Source of the DNA: Bacillota bacterium
Lineage (GTDB): Bacteria > Bacillota > Clostridia > Lachnospirales > Anaerotignaceae
NCBI GenBank assembly: GCA_022791155.1
Contig: JAAVYN010000017.1
Location: forward strand, 1-61,740
Length of the DNA: 61,740 nucleotides
Direction of reading: 5' to 3'
Part shown: positions 1 through 7,920 of the stretch, in pieces
Layout: every line of letters starts with the position of its first letter
Numbering within the stretch: position 1 is the stretch's first letter
Position numbers and translations under genes: made by a program
Notes under the pieces: model-generated
Told to the model about the DNA's origin: nothing
What the model saw: the letters and a program-made list of their open reading frames with translations, nothing else
Database searches by the model: none

Positions 1-27
1 CCTCCCACGGTCTTAAATGCCATTTGG
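1..27. repeat. Partial copy of a dispersed palindromic element
   Basis: The first 15 bases (CCTCCCACGGTCTTA) are identical to the right end of the element at 44633-44746, and an A-rich, ATGGC/ATGCC-like flank follows in both places. This is the tail of a copy that began before the window. A related central part is found at 61662-61725, so the element is dispersed in this genome. Confidence 0.5.
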
Positions 28-465
28 AAAGCTAAAATTGACCAGATAATAACTACAAATAACGAAATTTGGAAACCTATAGGTTTTCAAATTTATGCTA
101 AATACCTTTTTAATTTTTTGAAAAATTCTCATAACATTAAATATCAACAAAGGCTAAAACTTGAACTGCCGACAAAAAGCGTGGACAAACAGGGGAGGGG
201 CGCTGGATGTCCGGGGGACATCCGTTTAGCAGAACACCGCAAAGAAAACAAACAAAAAAGTTCGCCAAACAGCCACAACAATATAAACGCCTGTGCAAGA
301 GCGCCCATTTGTCGCCAATGCTTTTGTTGGCGAAAATATCCCGCTTCCGCCAAACAGCTTTCAATGTCATTCGCGCACAAAAGCCCCCCAAACTCAAATT
401 CACAGCTTCAAACAAGGCCCGCCAGCCCATTGGAGCCACGTTCCATGCCAAAAATGCATATATAA
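28..465. other. Intergenic stretch with no supported gene
   Basis: Overlapping open frames on both strands have no convincing ribosome site, and their protein sequences have a biased Gln/Pro/Ser or Cys/Leu make-up typical of shadow frames. I recognise no RNA gene or repeat here apart from the edge copy at 1-27. Confidence 0.5.
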
Positions 466-489
466 AGACCGGGGTGCAATCCCCGGTCT
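466..489 (-). terminator. Candidate terminator of the SLH gene
   Basis: A perfect 9-bp inverted repeat (AGACCGGGG / CCCCGGTCT, 6-nt loop) lies 48 bases beyond the stop of the minus-strand SLH gene. On that strand it is followed by only a short T-rich run (TTTATAT), so it is a moderate intrinsic terminator. Confidence 0.55.
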
Positions 490-536
490 ATCTGATGCTT
501 TCCAAAATGCATAAATTTTTTGTTTCACATCAAACT

Positions 537-3488
537 TCATTTTTCATTAGGCTCTGCCTCAATTTTAAGCACTCTGCCGCTTTTGCTGAACGTCAAAGTC
601 ACATCAACGCTTTCAATCTTGTTTGATTCATATGCCTTTTTCAGTCCGCTGTAACTGTCGTTATAACCGCCGCTCACAGAAAACTCAACATTATCTTTGC
701 TATAAACATAGTCGCTTCTGTTTCCGCTGTCAAACTCAATTCTCACTGAGTCCTCCTCCAGCCTTGTCAGTGTGCCCTCAGCTGTTTCAACATATCCCGT
801 GAGCTTTGTGATCTCTTTGTGTTTGTTGATGTCCGCTGTGACTTCAATAACTTTGTCATCCTCCTCAACAGCGGCAATCAAGTCATCATAGTCTGTGATT
901 GAATCGTTTTTGCCGTCTTTTATGTCAATTTTTATGTCGTCTGAATCGCCGTCAAAGCTATATGTCCTGTTTCCAATGCGAATTTCAGAAGCAGTGGCCT
1001 TTTTGATTTTGCCGCTGTCGTCGTCATAGTCGTCATCGTTGTCACTGTCAGACTCAATCCAAACTTTGACAACCTCGCCGTTTTTAAGCTCAATGTCAAC
1101 GCTGTCACCTTTGCGCACATTGTCGCTCACATAGTCATAGTCGCGTGATCTGTCTTCAAAATAGAACTTAACATTTTCTTCATCACGGTCTTCAAAGTCA
1201 TATTCTTCTTCACGGCCGTTACGCTTTTCAATTGTTATGCGTCTTTTTGTCATGCTCACAAATTCGCCGCTTATTTTGTCGTCATCATCATCGTCGTCAT
1301 CGTCATAATCATCGCTTGAAATGCGCACTTTTGTCACTTCACCGGATCTGTTCAAATCCAACCTGACGTCGTCGCCGCTTTCAGCATTTCTTTTGATATA
1401 GTCATAATCCCTGCTCTTGTCGTCATAATAAAATTTCACGTTTTCATTGTCTTCATCATCAAAATAATATTCTTTTGATTTTCCACTGCTTGTTTTAACA
1501 CGTATATATCTTGATGAAATTGATGAAAAAGTCCCTCTCACAGTGTCGTCGTCATCATCGTCACCATCGCCCGAAATCCAAACTTTGGTAACTTCGCCGT
1601 CGCTGTTCAGTTCCAGTTTGACATCTTCGCCGTCATCGACATATTTTCTGATATAATCATAGTCCTTTAATTTGTCTTCATAATAGAATTTCACATTGTT
1701 GTTGCTGTTGCCTTCAAAGTCATAGTCTCTTGTCTTTTCGCCATTGGTTTTTATGCGTATATATCTTGAATATATTGCATAAAATTCACCTTTGACAGTG
1801 TCGTCACTGTCACTGTCGTCGTCTTCAACCCAAACTTTGGTGACCTCGCCGTTGCGGTCAAGCTCCAGCTTGACGTCATCGCCGCTTTCGGCGTTGCTTC
1901 TTATGTAGTCATAACTCCTCGAAGTTCCTTTATAATAGAACTTCACGTTATCGCTGTCTTCATCATCAAAGTAATAGTCAGTTGTTCTTCCCGAGCTGCT
2001 TTTTATGCGTATATATCTTGCAGTGATTGATGAAAATTCACCTCTGACAGTGTCGCCGTCTGTATTCTTTGTGATAAGATCAGCTTTTTCAACATAATCA
2101 TTTTTGTCATCAACAGTCAGTGTGACTGTATATTTTGTTTCCGCTTTGTTCTTAAATTTGCTATATGTGCTTTTGCTTCCGTCGATATAAAAATCAGCAT
2201 TGTCACTGTCTTTGTCATCAAAATAATATGTTGTGCTTTTTCCGGCAACTTTAATTTTTATGTTGCTTTCAGAAATGCTCACAAAGTCACCCGAAACCGT
2301 GCCGCTGACACGCGCTTCTGTGACGCGGCCGTTTCCATCAAGAGTGAGCTTTATGTCACGGCCTTTTATGGCATCATCACGGAAATCTCTATATGTTGTG
2401 CTTTTGGAATTAATATAAAATTTGACATCGTCATAGCTTCCGCCAACAAAGTCATATGTTTTGCTGCTGCTTCCCGAATCAATCTTTATCGAACTTGACG
2501 ACACGGAGTTGTAAAGTCCGCTCACTGTGGATTTGCTTGTGTTTGTCAAGCTTGAAGAACCTGTTGTTTTCGTTGTTATGAGTATGCTCATTATGTCCTG
2601 TCCCTTATAGCTCACAGAAACGGTATAGCCTTCTCTGATTGACGACATAAGAACTCTTGTGTTTCCGTCTAAAACAGGCGTTGTGTCCGTTCCCGAAAAA
2701 ACATGGTCTTTAGAGCCATCGTTCACTGTGAGAACAACGCCGCTTCCAACAATTTGCACCGATTTGACCTTTCCAGAAATTGAGCCTGTCTCAACAGCCG
2801 GTTTTTTGTTCGCATTTTGAACCACGTCATAGCTTTTTGAAACAATGACAGCCATTTCGGCGCGGTTGATTGTGTTTCTTGGATTGAAGTTGTTGTTCGC
2901 GTCTCCATTCACAACCCCCAGTTTAACAAGCAAGTCGATATATGGAACGGCAATGGCGCTCACAGCCGATTTGTCATTGAAACTAAGGCTTGCAGAGCTG
3001 TTCAGTGTTCCATATTTTTCCAGCGAACGTCCAAACATAATCGCCACATCCTGCCTTGTTGCGTTCACAGTTGCCGAACCACTTGACGTGACAAACCCGG
3101 GTATGTCTGAAATTGTTATAATGTTGTTTTCAAGTCCATAGGCCACTGCTGGCTGAACCCATGACGGTATCTTATATCCGTTCATAACGCTTGTCCATTT
3201 GCTGAGAATGGCGTTTGAGACAGTTCCGCTGCCACTGCGCTGCATAAGCGAATATACAAGCTGCATTGTTTCGCAATATGTAACACCATCTCTTGATCTA
3301 AAAACCAAGTTGTTCCTGGAATCATAGTCGCCAACCATGAGGCCCAGATCTGCCACAGAATTTATGTATGTTTTGGCGCCTTCCCATGGAACATTGTTAA
3401 TATCGGTGAAGCTGGCGGCATATGTTTGAGCATTGCCGCAAAAAATACTTCCAGCCATTATAACAGCCAATAAACCTTTTCTATTCAT
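537..3488 (-). CDS. SLH-domain surface protein with about eight tandem repeats and Asp-rich linkers
   Basis: Likely a secreted surface protein of 983 aa. The ATG at 3488 is chosen because GGAGGTTTGCTT lies just before it; an upstream in-frame start lacks this. A signal peptide ends near residue 25 (TYAAS). Residues about 26-225 hold SLH-type units (INNVPWEGAKTYINSVADLG; NFNPRNTINRAEMAVIVSKS), which in the SLH family bind cell-wall polymers. From about 320 to the end there are roughly eight copies of a 75-80 aa unit with the pattern (V/I)xGEF-x-RYIRIK-x-YxFDD-x-NVKFYY-x-YDYI-x-DDVKLELxxxGEVTKV, joined by poly-Asp linkers. The linkers could bind Ca2+; that is inference. A shorter relative lies at 59336-61468. 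The function of the repeats is unknown to me. Confidence 0.9.
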   Translation of the reverse strand: MNRKGLLAVIMAGSIFCGNAQTYAASFTDINNVPWEGAKTYINSVADLGLMVGDYDSRNNLVFRSRDGVTYCETMQLVYSLMQRSGSGTVSNAILSKWTSVMNGYKIPSWVQPAVAYGLENNIITISDIPGFVTSSGSATVNATRQDVAIMFGRSLEKYGTLNSSASLSFNDKSAVSAIAVPYIDLLVKLGVVNGDANNNFNPRNTINRAEMAVIVSKSYDVVQNANKKPAVETGSISGKVKSVQIVGSGVVLTVNDGSKDHVFSGTDTTPVLDGNTRVLMSSIREGYTVSVSYKGQDIMSILITTKTTGSSSLTNTSKSTVSGLYNSVSSSSIKIDSGSSSKTYDFVGGSYDDVKFYINSKSTTYRDFRDDAIKGRDIKLTLDGNGRVTEARVSGTVSGDFVSISESNIKIKVAGKSTTYYFDDKDSDNADFYIDGSKSTYSKFKNKAETKYTVTLTVDDKNDYVEKADLITKNTDGDTVRGEFSSITARYIRIKSSSGRTTDYYFDDEDSDNVKFYYKGTSRSYDYIRSNAESGDDVKLELDRNGEVTKVWVEDDDSDSDDTVKGEFYAIYSRYIRIKTNGEKTRDYDFEGNSNNNVKFYYEDKLKDYDYIRKYVDDGEDVKLELNSDGEVTKVWISGDGDDDDDDTVRGTFSSISSRYIRVKTSSGKSKEYYFDDEDNENVKFYYDDKSRDYDYIKRNAESGDDVRLDLNRSGEVTKVRISSDDYDDDDDDDDDKISGEFVSMTKRRITIEKRNGREEEYDFEDRDEENVKFYFEDRSRDYDYVSDNVRKGDSVDIELKNGEVVKVWIESDSDNDDDYDDDSGKIKKATASEIRIGNRTYSFDGDSDDIKIDIKDGKNDSITDYDDLIAAVEEDDKVIEVTADINKHKEITKLTGYVETAEGTLTRLEEDSVRIEFDSGNRSDYVYSKDNVEFSVSGGYNDSYSGLKKAYESNKIESVDVTLTFSKSGRVLKIEAEPNEK

Positions 3489-3817
3489 AAGCAAACCTCC
3501 CAAAACGCAGAATAGATTGCACGGCGGGCGCATGCCGCCATATATTTTAAGTCGATGCGTTTTATATCATTGATAAGCTAAAGCAGCTCTTGTCACGCGC
3601 ACAGCGAAACAAGCACACGGCATAAAGCCGTTGAAAGCATTTTCTTTAATTATACATCATTTCCGTATAGAATGTTCCACAATTTTTTAAATTTAAGAAA
3701 AAATTAATGTTTATTTGATATATTTTTATTTTATAAGCAAAAAACTGCCGGCCATAATAACAGACAGTTAGATTTTTAGATGCTTTTAGTCTATAATTCC
3801 CAATACGCATAAATCTT
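3489..3817. other. Long leader region upstream of the SLH gene
   Basis: AT-rich DNA of about 330 bases. On the minus strand a TATAAT at about 3650 could be a -10 box, which would give an untranslated leader of about 150 nt, but no good -35 is paired with it. A small CGGC-ATAAA-GCCG hairpin lies near 3620. No gene is seen. Confidence 0.35.
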
Positions 3818-4232
3818 TTAAATTGATATATAATTTCTGTTAACTTTTCTCAGCCTCACGCCCTCAAATATGGCCCTTATGAGAAGATATACCCTTTCAT
3901 CTTTAATAACGGCGCTTGTATCATTTTTTTGTTTTTTACATAAAAATAGCTTCCCCAACAGGAATTTCTATCCTGTTTTCTGGAGTTGCCACAACAGCCG
4001 TTTTCTTTTGTGAATCGTAACCAACATCAAAGCCGGCTGTTTCCATAGTAACCCTAAGCGGAACCATAGTTCTGTTGTTTTCGTCTACAAACGGATAGCC
4101 CGTTTCCTGATCAAACACAACATTTTGGCCGTCTATTGCAGCGTTTATTATTCTGTTATGCAAAACACTGATTGATAAACTCCAAAAACCTATTGCTGAT
4201 ACCGGCAAAAATAAATATTTTTTCACACACAA
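3818..4232 (-). pseudogene. Frameshifted copper-amine-oxidase N-terminal-domain protein
   Basis: The intact first frame encodes 98 residues: a signal-like N-terminus, then a copper amine oxidase-like N-terminal domain (YPFVDENNRTMVPLRVTMETA, then KTAVVATPENRIEIPVGEAIFM), and stops at 3936-3938. The same domain continues without a stop in the next frame (TSAVIKDERVYLLIRAIFEG, then VRLRKV) to a stop at 3818-3820. In intact family members these pieces are contiguous ('...IGkA..v.nG....DtsAvikdgRtYlPiRai.Ea'). The break lies in the A-rich stretch near 3920-3940. Only one domain is present and no enzyme domain follows, so this is a decayed secreted or wall protein. Intact relatives sit at 36371-37273. 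A sequencing error in the A-run could mimic this. Confidence 0.7.
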
Positions 4233-4268
4233 TACCTTCTTGGAAATACTTTTTTGTCATAATAACCA

Positions 4269-4297
4269 AAACGGCACAGGTATGCCTATGCCGTTTG
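4269..4297 (-). terminator. Terminator of the rnf operon
   Basis: The inverted repeat CGGCACAGG / CCTATGCCG just beyond the rnfB stop is flanked by T-runs on both strands (TTTTGG on minus, TTTGTTTTT on plus). It can end rnf transcription and would also work from the other side. Confidence 0.65.
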
Positions 4298-4311
4298 TTT
4301 TTAATATTGTT

Positions 4312-5157
4312 TTATTCGGCTGCGCTCTCGGCAGCTTTCTTTTCCTCCATGGCTTTAATGCGTGGATTTTGGATCACTTTCTTAGGACACTTCATTGCGC
4401 AGAGTCCGCAGTCCTTGCATTTTGTGTAGTCAATAACGGCAACGTTGTTCTCAACATGGATAGCATCGAACTTGCAGTTTTTCTCGCATATCTTACATGC
4501 AATGCATCCAACTTTGCAGTTGGCGTTCACAACTTTGCCTGGATCCTTTGAATTGCAGGCAACCTTTGTCTTTTTGGAAGCCGGCACAAGCGTAACAAGA
4601 GACTTTGGACACGCCTTGACACACTTTCCGCATGCAACGCATTTTTCCTCGTCAACAACGGCAATGCCATTGACAATATGTATCGCGTCAAAAGCACATG
4701 CCTTAACACAGCTTCCCAGGCCGAGACAACCATATGAACAGCCCTTTGCGCCGCCGCCGGCAAGCTGACTTGCCATGGCACAGTCGTCCATGCCGAAATA
4801 TTGATATTTGTTTACGCTCAAATCACATGTTCCGCCGCATTTCACAAAAGCAACTTCGCGTTCCTTTTCTTCAGCAACAACGCCCATAACCTCGGATATT
4901 GCCGCTGCACTTTTGGCGCCGCCGACAGGGCATGCGTTAACAGGGGCAGTGCCGGCAACAATTGCCGCCGCCAAGCCTCCGCAGCCCGGATAGCCGCAGC
5001 CGCCGCAGTTGGCGCCCGGAAGGCATTCCGTGACCTGTCCAATTCGGGGGTCTTCCTCAACAGCAAACACCTTGCCCGCAAAACCAAGGCCCGCGCCAAA
5101 AACAAGACCTAATCCGCCGATGCTGAGCACCGGAAATAATATACTGTTTATGTCCAT
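4312..5157 (-). CDS. rnfB: Rnf electron transport complex subunit RnfB
   Basis: RnfB (281 aa) is the polyferredoxin subunit that takes electrons from reduced ferredoxin into the membrane Rnf complex. A hydrophobic anchor (about residues 5-30) is followed by the RnfB signature CLPGANCGGCGYPGCGG, then several CxxCxxC...C clusters (GSCVKAC; CVACGKCVKACP; CIACKICEKNC; CKDCGLCAMKCP). The C-terminal Ala/Lys/Glu tail is short. AAGGGGTGAACGAAA precedes the ATG. It is the last gene of rnfCDGEAB, 20 bases after rnfA, as usual in Clostridia. Confidence 0.97.
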   Translation of the reverse strand: MDINSILFPVLSIGGLGLVFGAGLGFAGKVFAVEEDPRIGQVTECLPGANCGGCGYPGCGGLAAAIVAGTAPVNACPVGGAKSAAAISEVMGVVAEEKEREVAFVKCGGTCDLSVNKYQYFGMDDCAMASQLAGGGAKGCSYGCLGLGSCVKACAFDAIHIVNGIAVVDEEKCVACGKCVKACPKSLVTLVPASKKTKVACNSKDPGKVVNANCKVGCIACKICEKNCKFDAIHVENNVAVIDYTKCKDCGLCAMKCPKKVIQNPRIKAMEEKKAAESAAE

Positions 5158-5177
5158 TTTCGTTCACCCCTTAGTTT

Positions 5178-5771
5178 TTAAAGTTTAATCAAGCCCTGGA
5201 AGCCCAGGAACGCCAATGCCATTAATGTTGCAGAAATCAATGCTATCGGGAATCCTCTAAACGCTTTTGGAATGTTGTTGAACTCAATTCTTTCACGAAT
5301 TCCGGCAAAAAGCACAATTGAGAGCGCAAAGCCCACAGCGCCGCCAAAGCCGTTGAGCACTGACGCAATGAATGTGTAGTTTCTCTGCATATTAACAACT
5401 GCAACGCCCAAAACGGCACAGTTTGTTGTTATAAGCGGAAGATAAACGCCCAATGCCTGATAAAGCGAAGGCGAGCTTTTTTTGAGGAACATCTCAACAA
5501 GCTGAACAAGCGCCGCAATAACCAATATAAACGCTATGTTGTAAAGATATTGAATTCCCAAGTTAACCAATATTAAATTATACACAAAGTATGTTATTGC
5601 GCTGGCCAGGGTCATAACGAATATAACGGCTACGCCCATGCCCGCCGCCGTTTCAACCTTTTTTGAAACGCCGAAGAAAGGGCATATGCCTAAGAACTGA
5701 CTCAAAACATAGTTGTTAACGAATATGGCCGCTAACACCAGCATTATAAGATTTGGCTGTACATGTGTCAT
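5178..5771 (-). CDS. rnfA: Rnf complex membrane subunit RnfA
   Basis: RnfA (197 aa) is an integral membrane subunit with six predicted helices. RnfA and RnfE are inverted-topology homologues that together hold a buried iron-sulfur cluster. The family pattern is clear: NNYVLSQFLGICPFFGVSKK near the N-terminus (with its conserved Cys) and PLITTNCAVLG in the middle (second conserved Cys). A strong site (GAAGGAGGGGTAATTAA) sets the ATG. It lies 17 bases after rnfE within the operon. Confidence 0.97.
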   Translation of the reverse strand: MTHVQPNLIMLVLAAIFVNNYVLSQFLGICPFFGVSKKVETAAGMGVAVIFVMTLASAITYFVYNLILVNLGIQYLYNIAFILVIAALVQLVEMFLKKSSPSLYQALGVYLPLITTNCAVLGVAVVNMQRNYTFIASVLNGFGGAVGFALSIVLFAGIRERIEFNNIPKAFRGFPIALISATLMALAFLGFQGLIKL

Positions 5772-5788
5772 TTAATTACCCCTCCTTC

Positions 5789-6388
5789 TCACGCGGATTT
5801 TTTATTCATAAAGTGGTTTAATATGGCCATGAGCACACCCAGTGCAAGGAACGCGCCAGGAGCCATAATGAGTATGAGTGTCTGTGGGAACGCTTCAGGA
5901 AGAACTCTGATGCTGAACGCTGTTCCGCTTCCTATAAGCTCGCGCACAAGGCCAAGAACAGTGAGTGCGAGAGTGAAGCCAAGGCCCATGCCTATGCCGT
6001 CGAAGAAAGAATCAATGGCATTGTTTTTTGAAGCAAACGCTTCTGCACGGCCGAGTATTATACAGTTAACAACGATAAGGGGGATATAAAGCCCCAGCGC
6101 ATCGTTGAGCGAAGGAAGATATGCTTGCAGAAGGAACTGCACAATTGTAACAAAGCTTGCGATAACAACAACGAACGCCGGTATTCTCACTTTGTCAGGA
6201 ATGATTTTTCTAAGCAGTGATATAACAACGTTGGCGCAAATCAAAACCGCCGCTGTTGAAACGCCCATGCCTATGCCGTTTATGGCGCTGCTTGTGACGG
6301 CCAGTGTTGGACACATGCCTATAACCTGTATGAATGTTGGGTTTTCATCCACAATGCCGTTTTTAATTATTTTAACTGGATTGCCCAT
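5789..6388 (-). CDS. rnfE: Rnf complex membrane subunit RnfE
   Basis: RnfE (199 aa) is the partner of RnfA. It has six hydrophobic segments and the paired conserved Cys motifs VIGMCPTLAVTSS and PLIVVNCIILGRAEAFA. The ATG overlaps the rnfG stop by one base (TAATG), which implies translational coupling. GGAGGTGCAAACTA provides its ribosome site. Function is assigned from family and operon position. Confidence 0.97.
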   Translation of the reverse strand: MGNPVKIIKNGIVDENPTFIQVIGMCPTLAVTSSAINGIGMGVSTAAVLICANVVISLLRKIIPDKVRIPAFVVVIASFVTIVQFLLQAYLPSLNDALGLYIPLIVVNCIILGRAEAFASKNNAIDSFFDGIGMGLGFTLALTVLGLVRELIGSGTAFSIRVLPEAFPQTLILIMAPGAFLALGVLMAILNHFMNKKSA

Positions 6389-6933
6389 TAGTTTGCACCT
6401 CCGTTTGCCTCAACCCATTCGCGGGCCTCATTCACGCCGGAAACAACGGCTCTTGATGTGATTGTGGCGCTTGTGATTGCCTGAACCTGTCCGCCGTCTT
6501 TGCTCACGGCAAGCTCGCCGCTCATGCCGCTAAACTGTCCTGTGAAGCTTTCAGTTGCTGCAACAGCGCCAAGGCCCGGTGTTTCAGACGGTGTTGTGAC
6601 CTGAAGCCCTGTGATGACGCCGTCAAGATCAAAGCCGACTGTTGTTGGCACAGCGCCGCCAAAACCACTTGGGTTGGCTGTCACAACATATCCAATGACG
6701 TTTCCGCTTCCGTCAAGGCCCTTGCTTGCAGAAGTGATTGTGCCGCCAAAATCGCTTTCAATTTCCTCAAAGCTTGAAGCTTCAGGCAATGCGGCCTGCA
6801 TTGCCGCAACTTGTGCCGCCTCTTCTGAAATTCTGATTGGCTCTGCTGTCACGCTCTGCACAACGCCAAGGAGCGCCGCTGCAACAGCCGTGATTATAAG
6901 CAGTATTCCTGCTGGTTTAATTATTTCGTTCAC
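6388..6933 (-). CDS. rnfG: Rnf complex flavoprotein subunit RnfG
   Basis: RnfG (181 aa) carries a covalently bound FMN on the outer membrane face. An N-terminal helix (about 8-28) is followed by an FMN-binding domain. The flavinylation motif, usually S/T-G-A-T, appears as ITSATITS at 153-160, so Thr157 is the likely FMN-bearing residue and the usual Gly is Ser. ETPGLGA near 117-123 is also typical. The start overlaps the rnfD stop by four bases (ATGA). Confidence 0.95.
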   Translation of the reverse strand: MNEIIKPAGILLIITAVAAALLGVVQSVTAEPIRISEEAAQVAAMQAALPEASSFEEIESDFGGTITSASKGLDGSGNVIGYVVTANPSGFGGAVPTTVGFDLDGVITGLQVTTPSETPGLGAVAATESFTGQFSGMSGELAVSKDGGQVQAITSATITSRAVVSGVNEAREWVEANGGAN

Positions 6934-7901
6934 GCTTTTTCCGCTCCCTTCTTAACCTTTGGCAAAGCGCCGAATATTGTAGGTTTTGTGAATCTGTCAA
7001 TCAGTGGAACGCAAAGGTTCATAATAAGTATTGAATATGAAACGCCTTCGGGATAACCGCCGAAAACTCTGATAAGCACTGTGAGCAAGCCGCAGCCAAT
7101 TCCCATGATGATCTGTCCTTTAGGGGATATTGGTGAAGATGCATAGTCTGTTGCCATGAAAAATGCTCCAAGCATAACGCCGCCAATCATAATTTCATAG
7201 ACAGGGTTGCTTCCTTCTCTTCCCAAAACGGCTGAAAGCACAAACACTGTGGCAAGATAGACAACCGGTATCCTCCAGCTTATAACTTCTCTCACAATAA
7301 GATATATTCCGCCGATTATAAGAGCAAGGGCACATGTCTCGCCTATACAGCCGCCAATTCTGCCAAGGAGTGCGTCCTGAAGTGAAGGAAGCTGTGCAAG
7401 AGCTGTTTCTGAACCGTCTTTAAGAAGTCCGAGAGGAGTTGCTGTTGAAACCGCGTCAACACCTGGTGTGATCCAGTCAGTCATTATTGTGGGATAAGAT
7501 CCCATGAGGAATGCACGGCCGGCCAGAGCTGGGTTTATGAAGTTTTGTCCAAGCCCGCCAAAAAGCTGTTTTGCAAATATAATGGCGAAAGCGCTTCCCA
7601 CAATAGGCACCCACCATGGCGCTGTTGCCGGAAGGTTCATGGCAAGAAGAAGCCCTGTGACAACGGCCGATAAATCGCTGACTGTGATTTTCTGCTTAGT
7701 CGCTTTTTGATAAAGCCCCTCGGCTATAACCGCTGTGGCTATGGAAATGACCATAAGCAAAAGCGCGTTAAACCCAAAATTTATAATCCCCATCACTGCC
7801 GCTGGAACAAGCGCAATGATTACGTCACGCATTATTGTCTGCGTTGACTCTTTGGAGCGCACGTGAGGGGTAGCAGATATAGTAATGTTTGGATAATCCA
7901 T
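6930..7901 (-). CDS. rnfD: Rnf complex membrane flavoprotein subunit RnfD
   Basis: RnfD (323 aa) is a multi-helix membrane subunit of the NqrB/RnfD family. The N-terminal TISATPHVRSKESTQTIM is typical, as is FINPALAGRAFLMGSYP. VSTATPLG at 151-158 is the covalent FMN site, most likely Thr155. GGGGGACAC precedes the ATG. It follows rnfC by 19 bases. Confidence 0.96.
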   Translation of the reverse strand: MDYPNITISATPHVRSKESTQTIMRDVIIALVPAAVMGIINFGFNALLLMVISIATAVIAEGLYQKATKQKITVSDLSAVVTGLLLAMNLPATAPWWVPIVGSAFAIIFAKQLFGGLGQNFINPALAGRAFLMGSYPTIMTDWITPGVDAVSTATPLGLLKDGSETALAQLPSLQDALLGRIGGCIGETCALALIIGGIYLIVREVISWRIPVVYLATVFVLSAVLGREGSNPVYEIMIGGVMLGAFFMATDYASSPISPKGQIIMGIGCGLLTVLIRVFGGYPEGVSYSILIMNLCVPLIDRFTKPTIFGALPKVKKGAEKA

Positions 7902-7920
7902 TTTTTAGTGTCCCCCTTAA

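Noticed and set aside
118-626. Several overlapping 60-140 aa frames on both strands
   Set aside because: No ribosome sites, biased composition and mutual overlap; treated as shadow frames.
2233-3141. Plus-strand frames inside the SLH gene
   Set aside because: They are antisense frames of a long, well-supported gene, caused by its repeats.
4240-5112. Plus-strand frames opposite rnfB (about 60-107 aa)
   Set aside because: Antisense shadows of the Cys- and Ala-rich rnfB sequence; no ribosome site.
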